Source: Candidatus Hodarchaeota archaeon (GTDB taxonomy: Archaea; Asgardarchaeota; Heimdallarchaeia; Hodarchaeales; YT1-039). From it: a DNA stretch of 64,000 nucleotides. The position numbers were made by a program, and so were the translations under genes. The notes under the pieces are model-generated. The model had not been told where the DNA came from, did not search any database, and saw nothing but the letters and a program-made list of their open reading frames with translations. The stretch covers positions 14,323-78,322 of the forward strand of contig JAEOTF010000069.1 in assembly GCA_016840025.1 (NCBI GenBank). The letters run 5' to 3'. Within the stretch, counting starts at the first letter, position 1; each line of letters starts with the position of its first letter. This document shows positions 17,110 to 26,212 of the stretch, piece by piece.

Positions 17110-18060
17110 ATGCCCACTGTTATTGATCTGTTCTGTGGTGGTGGTGGTTTTAGCTGCGGTTTTGAACAAATGGGATTCTCTACCACACTAACAGTGGATA
17201 ATGATTATTATGCTTGTCAAACCTATGCTCATAACTTCCCAAACACATCTGTTCTACGGAGAGATATTCGGGAACTTCATTCGCTTGAAATATTAGAGAT
17301 AACGGCTGCACCAGACGTTGTTCTCGCCAGTCCACCATGTGAATCCTTCTCCCGGGCTAACCCCAAACGAAAGAAGAATCCTTTGGATCGGGTTTTTGAT
17401 GAAGACTCATCGGGGAATTTACTCCTTCATGCTATCAGACTTATCGGTGATCTTGCTCCAAAGTTCTTCATTATTGAAAATGTTACCCCAGCAATTGAGG
17501 GAAAATTAGGGGGATTAATCCAAGACCAATTCTCGTTAGCTGGATATGATGAAGTTTTTTTTAATATTATTGACGCGGAATGGCATGGAGTTCCTAGTAT
17601 AAGACGACGTGTGTTCATCTCGAATGTGCAATTTGATTTAAAGCCTTCTAATTCCATAAAAACAGTTGAAGAGGCATTTATTGATCTTCCACCACCTGAA
17701 AAACCACATGAATTGGTAAATCACTATGAAATTGCGATATCATGGAGATATGAGAAAAAACTACCTACACTCACATGGGGGAAGGGATTGGTATCGTTTG
17801 GGGGAGCTGGAGGAAAAAGTTACTGGAATTGGACTCGATTAGATCCTACTAAGCCATCTCCAACAGTGATGGGACTTTCTCAGTTTATTCACCCCTACGA
17901 AGATCGAGCATGTACTGTACGAGAACATGCACGTTTGATGGGATTTTCCGACCAACATATCTTTTTAGGACGGACAAGGAATCAGTATAATCAAGTAGGA
18001 GAAGCAGTACCACCGCCAATCGCCTATAAACTGGCAAAAATTCTCAAAGAATTAATTTGA
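17110..18060 (+). CDS. C5-cytosine DNA methyltransferase
   Basis: A 316-residue SAM-dependent methylase. Motif I is DLFCGGGGFSCGFEQMG at the N-terminus; motif IV is PPCES with catalytic C77 (a glutamate replaces the usual glutamine); motif VI is ENV at 123-125; motif VIII is SIRRRVF near 163; motifs IX and X are the REHARLMGF and NQVGEAVPPPIA blocks. The target-recognition region between VIII and IX is short (about 60-70 residues). It follows the adenine methylase gene on the same strand. Together they could modify two positions of one asymmetric site or protect against one nuclease; no separate restriction endonuclease is recognised nearby. Confidence 0.9.
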   Translation: MPTVIDLFCGGGGFSCGFEQMGFSTTLTVDNDYYACQTYAHNFPNTSVLRRDIRELHSLEILEITAAPDVVLASPPCESFSRANPKRKKNPLDRVFDEDSSGNLLLHAIRLIGDLAPKFFIIENVTPAIEGKLGGLIQDQFSLAGYDEVFFNIIDAEWHGVPSIRRRVFISNVQFDLKPSNSIKTVEEAFIDLPPPEKPHELVNHYEIAISWRYEKKLPTLTWGKGLVSFGGAGGKSYWNWTRLDPTKPSPTVMGLSQFIHPYEDRACTVREHARLMGFSDQHIFLGRTRNQYNQVGEAVPPPIAYKLAKILKELI

Positions 18061-18186
18061 TGGGAGTTTGTCGAGAGATTTATTACTCTAATGATAATCT
18101 AAAATCTCTCGGAATTTAGCTAGCTAAATTTTTTGAAGTGGTCGAAATTAGATGCCTTAATCCTTTTTTCTTTCTCAGGTGAGATA

Positions 18187-18612
18187 ATGAGGGATGATCC
18201 ATTTGAAAACTATCCACTGGAGTCAGCAACCTTACAGAAGTGGATTTCTGAAGGCTCAGAAGGTATCCATCTGGAATTCAAACGGATAATTTCTATTTCA
18301 GAACCTAAATCCAAAGCTGAATTCATTCGAGACATGCTTAGCCTTGCAAATATGGCTTGGAGCCATAAAAAACCTTCTTATTTAGTGGTTGGTGTGCTTG
18401 ATTCTGGTGAGGTTGTTGACAGTTCTGAATCGATGGTTGATGAGGCAACATACCAGCAAATTTTCAATACCTTTGTCAGTCCACCAATTGACTTTGCTCT
18501 TCGAAGAGAATTTATCCAGAATGTACCTATTTATGTTTTTGTTGTATTACCAGTCAGGAATTTTCATAAAGTAAAAAAAACAATTCGAAACATTAGTAGG
18601 TTATCTCATTGA
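18187..18612 (+). CDS. Stand-alone AlbA_2 (Schlafen-type) domain protein
   Basis: About 141 residues from the ATG at 18187 (MRDDPFENYP); the open frame continues upstream to 18133 but the family begins near the later methionine. It has the AlbA_2 layout: a leading helix, SEGIHLEFKR, a helix around EFIRDMLSLANMAW, a strand YLVVGV and a final strand VYVFVVLPV. The usual last part (YYIRxGS type) is missing, and a run of eight A just before the end suggests a truncation or frameshift. AlbA_2 domains bind nucleic acid and are frequent in defence islands; here it sits next to two methylases. Confidence 0.6.
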   Translation: MRDDPFENYPLESATLQKWISEGSEGIHLEFKRIISISEPKSKAEFIRDMLSLANMAWSHKKPSYLVVGVLDSGEVVDSSESMVDEATYQQIFNTFVSPPIDFALRREFIQNVPIYVFVVLPVRNFHKVKKTIRNISRLSH

Positions 18613-18637
18613 ATTTTAACCCCAAGGAGAATAGAAC

Positions 18638-19507
18638 ATGAAAGAGGAAGATATCAAATCAATAATAGCTATGATCATAATATTGATCATTGCAGCAGTG
18701 CTTGCTCTGGCTGGAAGTCAAGAAAGCGTGAAGGTTTTTGGAGGAATTCCACTTTTTGCTCTTGGAGTAGCTGTTGCCTTTATAATCCAATGGATTGCCT
18801 TTATTCCAGCTTATCTTAAAAGAACAGAGAAATTCTATGACCTAACGGGCACTCTAGCCTATATTAGCGTCATTATTCTAGCAGTAGCTATGAGTCCTGA
18901 AATTGATACACGTTCCATTATACTAACCTTATTGGTCATGATATGGACTTTAAGACTTGGTATATTCTTATTCAGGCGTGTCATGAGAGCGGGGGAAGAC
19001 AAACGTTTCGAGGAGCTCAAAAAATCGTTTTCAAGATTTCTGGTGACATGGACACTTCAGGGTCTATGGGTGAGTTTTACTGTAGCAGCAGCATTAGCAG
19101 CAATAACAACAGAACAAAAAGAAGAATTTGGGATTATTGGTATAATTGGTCTACTGGTTTGGATCCTAGGCTTTGGATTCGAAGCGATAGCAGATCATCA
19201 AAAGAATAAATTCAGATCAATCCCCGAGAACAAAGGAAAATTCATTAATACAGGCTTATGGTCAATTTCACGACACCCAAATTATTTTGGAGAGATTCTT
19301 CTATGGATAGGGATAGCTATAATAGCAATACCAGCACTTCAAGGCTGGGGACTACTTACATTGGTATCTCCTGTATTTGTCACATTGCTTTTGGCTAAAG
19401 TAAGTGGTATTCCACTTCTTGAAAAACGTGCTGATGAGAAATGGGGTGGTCAAGAAGATTATGAGAAATACAAGAAAAATACACCAGTTTTAATCCCACG
19501 ACCATAG
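18638..19507 (+). CDS. DUF1295-family integral membrane protein (steroid 5-alpha reductase-like)
   Basis: A 289-residue protein with about seven membrane helices. The motifs RLGIFLFRRV, LWSISRHPNYFGEILLW and the C-terminal KRADEKWGGQEDYEKYKKNTP are typical of DUF1295, which shares the fold of steroid 5-alpha reductases and isoprenylcysteine methyltransferases. The RHPNYFGE block would bind NADPH or SAM. The natural substrate is unknown; lipid or isoprenoid reduction is a guess. A strong AAGGAG ribosome site lies 11 bases before the ATG. It follows the AlbA_2 gene by 25 bases, on the same strand. Confidence 0.85.
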   Translation: MKEEDIKSIIAMIIILIIAAVLALAGSQESVKVFGGIPLFALGVAVAFIIQWIAFIPAYLKRTEKFYDLTGTLAYISVIILAVAMSPEIDTRSIILTLLVMIWTLRLGIFLFRRVMRAGEDKRFEELKKSFSRFLVTWTLQGLWVSFTVAAALAAITTEQKEEFGIIGIIGLLVWILGFGFEAIADHQKNKFRSIPENKGKFINTGLWSISRHPNYFGEILLWIGIAIIAIPALQGWGLLTLVSPVFVTLLLAKVSGIPLLEKRADEKWGGQEDYEKYKKNTPVLIPRP

Positions 19508-19560
19508 TTTAAAAGTAAAGGAAATTTCAGAAAAAAATGAGATTGGGGAGGAATTTTCTC

Positions 19561-20418
19561 TCATCCGAAAAATAATCCCATAAAAACGATCCAGCCGAGA
19601 CTAGATTTTGCAAATAAACTAAGCAATTGATACCAGCGTTCTCCATAAAGATAATCTTTCCATGGACCTACTTTTTTATACTGCAAGAACATATTTACGG
19701 CAAAACTGTTGAAGAAAATGAAATACATTGCAAAAGCTACATAAACAAATGTAGGAACTTCACGTCCCGCAGTATTGATGTTGATAAGATTATCAAATAT
19801 GATAACCCAAGGTGCTGCCCCGGCTATCCAGCCTAAAAAATATGGAGTCCAATCAGTTTTCTCTGTATATTGATTAAGTTTTTCCATCATCAGACCAAAC
19901 ATATTCATAAGACCATTCAAAACAAAAATGGCAAACATGAGCCAAAAACTGAGAATTCCAAAAGCTAGCGCAATGAAAATAATCATCACGGAACTTGAAA
20001 ACGCATATTCATACCATCTCAAAGGATTCATCTTTTTCCGTAAATTAGTCTCATAATAGTCATTTAATGGAAAAGCAATCAAGAGATGAGCAAGTGCAGA
20101 CATGAGAAGGAAGGTAGAAAGTAAAATGCCTGCTATATTTTGAAAAGTAAAAAAGACTTCAGGTTCAGGCTCAAAGAGTGGTGGACCATCTTGACGCAAT
20201 TCTTTTATCCCTAGATAAAAGGTATAAATGTCGATTGAAAAATCACGGACATTTTCAACAACTATACCTAGAGTTAGAATAAGAAGCCCTTGTATCAAGT
20301 GCAAGATACCCATAGCTAGGTTAAATTTTCTAAGATATGCAAAGGTTATTTTAGAGTCTTCTACATTGGCGGACAAAATAAAAACCCCTTGAATCAAGTA
20401 GAAAATTAGTTTTTTCAA
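19561..20418 (-). CDS. Heliorhodopsin
   Basis: A 285-residue seven-helix protein. The diagnostic TM3 motif NPLRWYEYAFSSS (131-143) contains E137, the expected counterion, and the TM7 motif SLFAKSSLGW holds K271, which should bind retinal. Other heliorhodopsin marks are RKFNLAMGILHLIQG in TM1, NMFLQYKKVG and DYLYGE before TM7. Heliorhodopsins have an inverted topology (N-terminus inside) and no known proton pumping; signalling or regulation is proposed. They occur in several Asgard lineages. Translation may start inside, as about 20 extra residues precede the family's normal start. It follows a co-directional membrane protein gene by 64 bases. Confidence 0.92.
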   Translation of the reverse strand: MKKLIFYLIQGVFILSANVEDSKITFAYLRKFNLAMGILHLIQGLLILTLGIVVENVRDFSIDIYTFYLGIKELRQDGPPLFEPEPEVFFTFQNIAGILLSTFLLMSALAHLLIAFPLNDYYETNLRKKMNPLRWYEYAFSSSVMIIFIALAFGILSFWLMFAIFVLNGLMNMFGLMMEKLNQYTEKTDWTPYFLGWIAGAAPWVIIFDNLININTAGREVPTFVYVAFAMYFIFFNSFAVNMFLQYKKVGPWKDYLYGERWYQLLSLFAKSSLGWIVFMGLFFG

Positions 20419-20482
20419 AAACTCTTGGTCAATCAGATTTGACCAACATCCTAAAATGAACTGAATTCTTCTAAGTCCTTAT

Positions 20483-21058
20483 TTAGCCATTTGAAATACG
20501 ATTCTTGATTGTCAAAATGAAGTAAACTATGTATGCGATTATTATAGTCGAATATTCAATTATCACGATAAACCATTTAATAGATGAAGTATTGTAAAGC
20601 AATGGAATCAAGTAGCCAGAATAAGAATCAGAATTGGTATAAATCAATAATCCCCATAAATTCTCCAAAGCATCTGATAAACGTGAAAGAATTGTTAGAA
20701 TAATACCTAATATTGGGAGATATTCAAGCTTACCTTGATTCTCAAACTTGTGAATAAGTATCGAGTTAAGAGATACAAATAACATAAAACCTGCAACGAT
20801 AAAAACGTAATCCCAAACAGTGAGTCGGAAAGCAACGTCAGTATAATTTTCCCAAGCAATTAGGATCTTATCTACTTCTTTTCTTGATGTAGCTTCCTGA
20901 AGATCACTCGTCGTATAACCTGACTTTAATAATTCATTATTTGTTACGATAAAACCAAATAAAATGACAGAAGTATAAATTATAAAACTAATAAGTGCTA
21001 TTAGTCCATGAAATCGCACTGGTTGGTTAATTGCATAGCGTCGGATTAATTGAAACAT
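20483..21058 (-). CDS. Four-helix membrane protein upstream of heliorhodopsin
   Basis: A 191-residue protein with hydrophobic segments near 17-38, 81-102, 112-128 and 160-184. The first loop is long (about 45 residues) and contains charged and threonine-rich sequence; a conserved-looking stretch KLEYLPILGIILTILSRLSDALEN lies in the middle. I do not recognise a family. It is directly upstream and on the same strand as heliorhodopsin, so the pair is probably transcribed together. A signalling partner of the photoreceptor is an attractive guess, but only position supports it. Confidence 0.7.
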   Translation of the reverse strand: MFQLIRRYAINQPVRFHGLIALISFIIYTSVILFGFIVTNNELLKSGYTTSDLQEATSRKEVDKILIAWENYTDVAFRLTVWDYVFIVAGFMLFVSLNSILIHKFENQGKLEYLPILGIILTILSRLSDALENLWGLLIYTNSDSYSGYLIPLLYNTSSIKWFIVIIEYSTIIIAYIVYFILTIKNRISNG

Positions 21059-21157
21059 TTTATTCTTTCATTTCCCTATAGTCATGGTTTTGGCGTGGAG
21101 ATATTTACAAGTCAAAGAAAATTTTCCGAAAATATGGATAACAATTTCACTAAGATG

Positions 21158-21613
21158 TTATGGACATGGCTTTGGCTTTATCTCAGGTAGTGCATCCTTC
21201 ATACGCTTACTGAAATTCCAAGAAAAGATTTTCACGGGAGAGAGTTCAATTGCTACCTCTTGATCGACCTGTGAGAGTAATGTTTTTGCTAAAGTTGATT
21301 CTTCAGAACCAAGGTAGCGGTTAATTAGAGCCCTTAGAGTCTCTTCTCCTTTATCTTCATTAATTTTAGCTTTAGCATATCCTCTCACACCACAATATGG
21401 AGGTAAATCTGAAGCAATCTCAAAAGCACATTTTTGATTATTCTCAATATAGCCAACAACTTTAGCATTGGCTTTAGTTGCACAGTATAATTTATTGTCT
21501 TTATAAACAAACCACAAAGATAGAACCATGGGCCAACCAGATTCAGTAACACATGTCAGTCTAATTGGAATCCGCACATCTTCAAAATAATTTTTTATTT
21601 TGTCCGTAAGCAT
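21158..21613 (-). CDS. Pyridoxamine 5'-phosphate oxidase-like flavin/F420-binding protein
   Basis: A 151-residue split-barrel protein. LTCVTESGWPMVLSLWFVYKDNKLYCATKANAKVVGYIENNQKCAFEIA follows the PNPOx-like pattern: first strand, a dinucleotide or flavin contact, then a strand-loop after YC(A/T)T. The later GVRGYAKA and EVAIELSPVKIFSW strands complete the barrel. Such proteins bind FMN, F420 or heme, and the activity cannot be chosen from sequence. The C-terminal KPKPCP tail is short. It may be co-transcribed with the ligase fragment just upstream (9 bases). Confidence 0.75.
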   Translation of the reverse strand: MLTDKIKNYFEDVRIPIRLTCVTESGWPMVLSLWFVYKDNKLYCATKANAKVVGYIENNQKCAFEIASDLPPYCGVRGYAKAKINEDKGEETLRALINRYLGSEESTLAKTLLSQVDQEVAIELSPVKIFSWNFSKRMKDALPEIKPKPCP

Positions 21614-21622
21614 TTGATCACC

Positions 21623-21838
21623 TTAATTTTCATTTCTAAGTGCTTTTCGATCGATTTTACCTATACCTGTTTTTGGTAATTCTTTTTTAAAAGCAATCTG
21701 TCGAGGTACTTTATATTTTGCGATTTTTCCTTCTATTTTATCTTTAATATCGTTTTCAGTTAAATTTTTATCTTCTTTAAGGACAATAAATGCCTTGGGA
21801 ATTTCGCCACGGTATTCATCAGGACTCAAACTATCCAT
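21623..21838 (-). pseudogene. C-terminal remnant of an AMP-forming acyl-CoA synthetase
   Basis: Only about 71 residues remain, matching the C-terminal lid domain: a GEIPKAFIVLKE strand, helix, AKYKVPRQIAF, and the terminal GKIDRKALR with the catalytic lysine region of the family. The missing 430-450 residues are not upstream: the frame beyond 21838 stays open for a while but carries no ligase sequence. It is best read as a decayed fragment rather than a working gene, though translation as a short peptide is possible. Confidence 0.7.
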
Positions 21839-21905
21839 TGTTTTGTGAAATTTGAAAGGACGAACATCACGTAAATCCTTTTGACATCTGGGATTAGGGG
21901 TAGTA

Positions 21906-21988
21906 AGTGCAAAACTATGGGTATTAAAATAACTATTACTTGAATAGTTTTTGGGAAAAGAATGTGTTCCAGTGCAAAACTATGGGTA
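21906..21988. repeat. Two direct copies of an 18-base element
   Basis: AGTGCAAAACTATGGGTA occurs at 21906-21923 and again at 21971-21988, 65 bases apart, in the intergenic region beside the ligase remnant. A short imperfect duplication or a recombination scar are both possible. There are only two copies, so it is not a CRISPR array. Confidence 0.6.
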
Positions 21989-22051
21989 CTGTAACAGTGT
22001 AGGGTGTTGCAACCGTCTCAAATAACTTCATATAACTACATATATCTTTCT

Positions 22052-22726
22052 CTAAGTGCATTTTGGTTTCTTTTTACCGATTCGACTTACTCCAATTAAG
22101 ATAGTGAGAAAGATTAATGGAGTGACTATCCAAAGATCTCCTTCAGAGACTGTGTCATTAATAACTAGCTCAGGAGCCATCCCAGACTCACGCATTGTAA
22201 TATTTGCATGCCTTCCTCCAACTATATTATGATTAAAGAAAACTCCGTAGTTCTGACTAGGATTATCGACCCAAAAAGATGCAAGATCAATTATATCAAA
22301 CTCATACCAATAGAAAGTAGACGAGCTAGCACCTTGAGAGTCTTCATATGTTGCATTATAAGATGGTTGATTTTCCCATGTAACAGTCATTTCTTCCCAA
22401 TCTTCATAGATTCTATGAACCGTTATGGTATAGCTGGTGGATCCATAATACCAATCAGCTTGTTGAATCCTTAATGTGGCTTGACCTACTTGAGTAATCC
22501 CTGTTAAATCAAATTTAATTAAAAGGCAATATTTATAGCCTCCTCCATTGACTCCTAAATAACTAAATTCCTCAGAACCATAGTTTGTGCCTGTATAGAG
22601 AGGGGGGTTTAGGTTATATGCAAAAATTTTACTATCTTCACTTGCATATAGAGTTGTAATAGCACGGGATGCTTGTGCAGAGTTCACAGACAAAAAAACT
22701 ACAATGATTAGGATTAAATTGCTCAT
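22052..22726 (-). CDS. Surface-anchored protein with DNRLRE-type (CBM-like) domain
   Basis: About 224 residues from the ATG at 22726, which begins a signal peptide (SNLILIIVVFLSVNSAQA); the open frame continues to 22816 but that extension is hydrophilic and unlikely. The body has the DNRLRE pattern: ASEDSKIFAYN, G-tyr rich NYGSEEFSYLGV, LIKFDLTGI, then EDWEEMTVTWENQPSY and a WYEFDI strand. These domains form beta-sandwiches on extracellular proteins. The C-terminus is a membrane helix followed by a basic tail (GKKKPK), so it is anchored with the sandwich outside. Role unknown; adhesion or glycan binding are plausible. Confidence 0.75.
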   Translation of the reverse strand: MSNLILIIVVFLSVNSAQASRAITTLYASEDSKIFAYNLNPPLYTGTNYGSEEFSYLGVNGGGYKYCLLIKFDLTGITQVGQATLRIQQADWYYGSTSYTITVHRIYEDWEEMTVTWENQPSYNATYEDSQGASSSTFYWYEFDIIDLASFWVDNPSQNYGVFFNHNIVGGRHANITMRESGMAPELVINDTVSEGDLWIVTPLIFLTILIGVSRIGKKKPKCT

Positions 22727-22896
22727 TTTCTGGAAATTAAGGTGGGATTTCAAGGTTAAACACTCCAAATTCTCTTTACCGTTCTTTTCATCATAGTCAA
22801 ATATTAACACTTGCAATAACCGATGTAGTAGGTGTACTTGTAGATTGTAAAGGAATTGAAGTATTTATTATTACGTGTTTCGATTTAAAATTAGTT

Positions 22897-23481
22897 TTAT
22901 GGCGCTAATAGGAATATAAAGTCATTGACGAATTTTTTGATCTGATCCCAATCCCGAAAATCATTTTTTCCTTCGTAATTAATAGTATCTTCCTTTCCTT
23001 GTTTTTTTGCTTCTTCTCTATAACCTACTTTTGCCATTTTTTTCTCGAGAAAACCCATTCGGGAGTCCTTTGAGAAGTCCATAATCCCGCCAAATGCATC
23101 AGTTAATACTGGTTCGAGGCCTAATTTCTCAAAAGTTTTGTCAAGATAATCTTTCCGAGCTTTAGGTATTTCGGCTGGATCTGCTGCTGTAGCACAACAT
23201 ACAAAAGCGCCGAGTTTAATTTTTTCGTTCTTAATGTTCTCTCTATTCTTTTTCAGAAAATTGAGCGGTTCTTTTGTCCATCTTCCTATTTTAATACTCG
23301 AGCCTACTATCAATCCGTCATATACATCAATTGGTGGCCATTTTTTTGATTTTACTTTCTTAAGATCAATTATATCTGTCTTTAATCCATTCTCATTAAG
23401 AATCTTAGCTATTTCTTGAGAAACTTCCTCAGTACTACCAAAACGTGTTCCGTAAACGATCAATACTTTCTTCTCGTTCAT
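22897..23481 (-). CDS. Flavodoxin-domain protein (HemG/protoporphyrinogen oxidase-like)
   Basis: A 194-residue flavodoxin. The FMN phosphate loop is YGTRFGSTEEVSQEIA near 10-25; YDGLIVGSSIKIGRWTKEPLNFLK and KLGAFVCCATAADP follow, all typical of the FAD/FMN-dependent protoporphyrinogen oxidase (HemG) and related family. No heme biosynthesis gene lies nearby, so a generic electron carrier is at least as likely. It is followed downstream on the same strand by another gene only after 80 bases. Confidence 0.75.
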   Translation of the reverse strand: MNEKKVLIVYGTRFGSTEEVSQEIAKILNENGLKTDIIDLKKVKSKKWPPIDVYDGLIVGSSIKIGRWTKEPLNFLKKNRENIKNEKIKLGAFVCCATAADPAEIPKARKDYLDKTFEKLGLEPVLTDAFGGIMDFSKDSRMGFLEKKMAKVGYREEAKKQGKEDTINYEGKNDFRDWDQIKKFVNDFIFLLAP

Positions 23482-23567
23482 TATTAGTCCCAGAACACAT
23501 TAGAAGGCATTAGTTTTTAATTTATGCTAGAAAAAGTGTTAAAGAGTTACTAGCTTCTTAGTACTTT

Positions 23568-24152
23568 TTAACTAAGGCTTTGACCTACTTCAAAAGCTTG
23601 AAGCATTACGCCTTCCTTTTTGTCAACAGTATCTTCTTCAGTTAGTCCTACTTTAGGAACAACTAATCTGTCAATGACAGGTATTTCTAAAACTTTCATT
23701 ACTACATTAATGGGCTCAATGGTCTCTTGGAACAATTCAGTGCACCCTTGTACGATAATGACGGCTTTCTTGCCGCTTGGCACACGGGATCGCATAGTTA
23801 CTTGTCCTTGATCATCCACCTCGTAAATCAACTGGCTTGTACAAAAACGATCTAGCCAATTCTTCATATAGCCTGTAACTGATCGGTTGAAGGAAGGTGT
23901 TGCAACGATTAATACATCCGCTTCAAAAAGCTGTTGGAGATGTTCTTGGAAGCCATCATCAATTGGACAGACACCTGTTTCATAACAGGATCCACACCAA
24001 TTACAGTAATCCAAGTGGAGATCTATTAGATGAATAATCTCGCATAGATGGTTGTTTTCACTGGTTCCACGGAATATTTCACTAATTAACTTGTAAGTAT
24101 TCCCGTTCTTGTGAGGACTCCCGTTAATCGCTAATACCTTCATTTGAATCAT
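23568..24152 (-). CDS. NADPH-dependent FMN reductase / iron-sulfur flavoprotein-like
   Basis: A 194-residue flavodoxin-fold protein. The N-terminal strand-loop LAINGSPHKNGNTYKLI binds FMN phosphate. A cysteine cluster CNWCGSCYETGVC near 47-59 follows, then ATPSFNRSVTGYMKNWLDRF. The compact cysteine motif (CxxCxxC...C) resembles archaeal Isf-like flavoproteins that carry a [4Fe-4S] cluster, but it is shorter, and whether a cluster binds is not known. The start is either M1 or the ATG three codons on. Confidence 0.75.
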   Translation of the reverse strand: MIQMKVLAINGSPHKNGNTYKLISEIFRGTSENNHLCEIIHLIDLHLDYCNWCGSCYETGVCPIDDGFQEHLQQLFEADVLIVATPSFNRSVTGYMKNWLDRFCTSQLIYEVDDQGQVTMRSRVPSGKKAVIIVQGCTELFQETIEPINVVMKVLEIPVIDRLVVPKVGLTEEDTVDKKEGVMLQAFEVGQSLS

Positions 24153-24171
24153 CCTTCATTTTTCCATTCAA

Positions 24172-25671
24172 TTATATATTTGCTGTATTTTCAATCATCC
24201 ACCTTTTTAAATGCCATAATGCCATCACATCATCCATATTATAACTGAGAATCCCATTTAAATCATTTTTATCCCGTTGTTCGTTGTTTAAATATTCTAA
24301 ATACTGTACTATAGCATCTCGTCCACTCATATCCTGCATTCTCCATTGAAAACCGACATACTGGGCCAGTGATTTAAGTGAACGGGAAGGTAAGGGAACT
24401 ATGAGGCATTCCTTCATCACTGATCGTAAATCTACCAACCGCGATAAGATTTTGTTAGCATAAGTCTCCAAACCGTAATTTTCAGCATGTTTTCTTATCT
24501 GTGACCGTTCATATGACCCCCAATGATAAATTGACACTTCAGGGATGGATTCGAGGAATTTAAGAAAGTCAAGCAAGACTTTCTTACATTCTTCAGCATC
24601 ATACGGATTATAAATTACAAAACTGTGATAGATTGCGTCCTTTTCATCGACAACTAAAGCACCATATAAAAAATCAATAGGTTGTAATTTTTCAGGTGTT
24701 AAAGTTGGATCTAGACCTTCTAAATCAATGTATATTTCAGGTGGGTGAAAAGGTAGATCTATTGGTTTAATGCAAATCGTTTCCTCTTGATTAAGTGCTT
24801 TGGCCCAATGACGTATTGAAGAAGCCTTTTTTTGTCCAATTCCCTTAACTTGAGTCAATTCACTTATATCTGACCCATTGATTTTTTCTATTGAATCAAA
24901 ACCATTTTTAATTAGTCCATCACGAATTTTCTCACCAATATCTGGGATTATAGTAAGATCATGGGTTTTAAGGGCTTCTTTATCGCTAAAACGGGTCCAT
25001 GGAAAGAGATCGAGACCATAAACTGGTCGTGGGATATGTTGTTGCTCCCAAATTGTCCTAATTTCATCCAAAACCTGATCTAATTGTGGTGAATAGGTAT
25101 TATAGTCATAGCTTGTTTCCTGCCCTTCTCCATTAATTAAAAAAAACTTGGGAGGGATATATTGTTGAATATGGCCAATTAAACGATTATAAAATGCTGC
25201 TTGCAAAATATGAGGTTTTTTAATATGCTTCGCGAGCTTAATCTCTATTATTTCATAGTGGTGGTTTCCAAAAATTGAAGCATGGGCATCATTTCTACGT
25301 AAAACGTCAATAAATCCTTCGAACTTCAACGTGCCATAATACATAGGGAAATTCGCAAAACTATTAGCCCCTTTCATCATTCCAGCAATCGCGAAACCGA
25401 ATGCTTCAACTGGATCCTCGAATTGGTTGGAATATGCTCTTGGAAAAACAGAGGCCACAATTTCTTCTTCGTGAGAGTTTCCTTTTTCCGCAAGGAGAGA
25501 AAGATAACGGTTTTCAGGATCCTTTTCTTCGTCAGATACAAATTTATTACAGTAAGTAATGAAAGGGGACTTTACATGATCTCTAATTATTGAACCTGTG
25601 ATTTTTTCATCCTGTAATCCATCTATACACCTTTCGATGATTGCACTCGATTTTTCATTTAAATAGCTCAA
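24172..25671 (-). CDS. TM0106-family RecB-like nuclease with HhH and RNase H-like domains
   Basis: A 499-residue protein. The N-terminal PD-(D/E)xK region has the pattern GFID (near 118) and EIIEIKLAK (E and K), the RecB-type active site. A helix-hairpin-helix pair follows (PDIGEKIRDGL, VKGIGQKKASSI, about 240-285). The C-terminal third is an RNase H-like exonuclease (IYIDLEGLD with D and E, ... HWGSYERSQI, ... SYNMDDVMALWHL with D and D). This architecture is the TM0106 family, probably in DNA repair or defence. No CRISPR or helicase gene is next to it. Confidence 0.85.
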   Translation of the reverse strand: MSYLNEKSSAIIERCIDGLQDEKITGSIIRDHVKSPFITYCNKFVSDEEKDPENRYLSLLAEKGNSHEEEIVASVFPRAYSNQFEDPVEAFGFAIAGMMKGANSFANFPMYYGTLKFEGFIDVLRRNDAHASIFGNHHYEIIEIKLAKHIKKPHILQAAFYNRLIGHIQQYIPPKFFLINGEGQETSYDYNTYSPQLDQVLDEIRTIWEQQHIPRPVYGLDLFPWTRFSDKEALKTHDLTIIPDIGEKIRDGLIKNGFDSIEKINGSDISELTQVKGIGQKKASSIRHWAKALNQEETICIKPIDLPFHPPEIYIDLEGLDPTLTPEKLQPIDFLYGALVVDEKDAIYHSFVIYNPYDAEECKKVLLDFLKFLESIPEVSIYHWGSYERSQIRKHAENYGLETYANKILSRLVDLRSVMKECLIVPLPSRSLKSLAQYVGFQWRMQDMSGRDAIVQYLEYLNNEQRDKNDLNGILSYNMDDVMALWHLKRWMIENTANI

Positions 25672-26212
25672 ATCCTTTTTTCCATCCTAAAATCTGCTTA
25701 GAAAGGTTTTGGAAAAATGCCTGATACTTTTCTCAGTTATTAATAAGAATGATTCCTTTTTGTGTAATAGGACACTTCTCCTAATAAAATTATAGTCCTA
25801 AATAAAAAAATTTCCTAAAATATTGGTTTTCCATATTTTTTGGCTATCCAAAATGATAGAAATATTATAGAAGCTAAGAAAAATATGTTATATTATCCTT
25901 ATTTGGTGTTATGTTTTATAAATTGTCTTATCAAATTAATTTTCTGATCAATACTGTTGCTTGCCTTAGTAAGAAATATGGTAAAACGCATTTTTTTAAG
26001 CTCTAAAACCAATCCTAGATTTTTTCTTCCTTTTAATAGAATTTAAGAACTGATCAGAGCAATTGATCAAGAAGCCATTAGCTCTTCATGATGTACTCAA
26101 CCTGTCCAGCGGAGAAAGGCAAGTTTAGGGACTTAAAAAATTGTATGAGGACAATATACCAGGCAAAGAATGAACAGAATTAACTTTGTTTCCTTTGTTG
26201 AAGGCAAAATAC
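25672..26212. other. 540-base gap upstream of the unknown 26.2 kb gene
   Basis: AT-rich, no coding frame or RNA that I recognise. It separates the divergent nuclease gene and the next gene and must carry promoters for both. Confidence 0.4.

Noticed and set aside
21906..21988. Repeat pair considered as CRISPR
   Set aside because: Only two copies, 65-base spacing, and no cas genes in the window.
22897..23481. True HemG in heme synthesis
   Set aside because: No heme genes nearby and the fold is shared by many flavodoxins; kept only as a family name.
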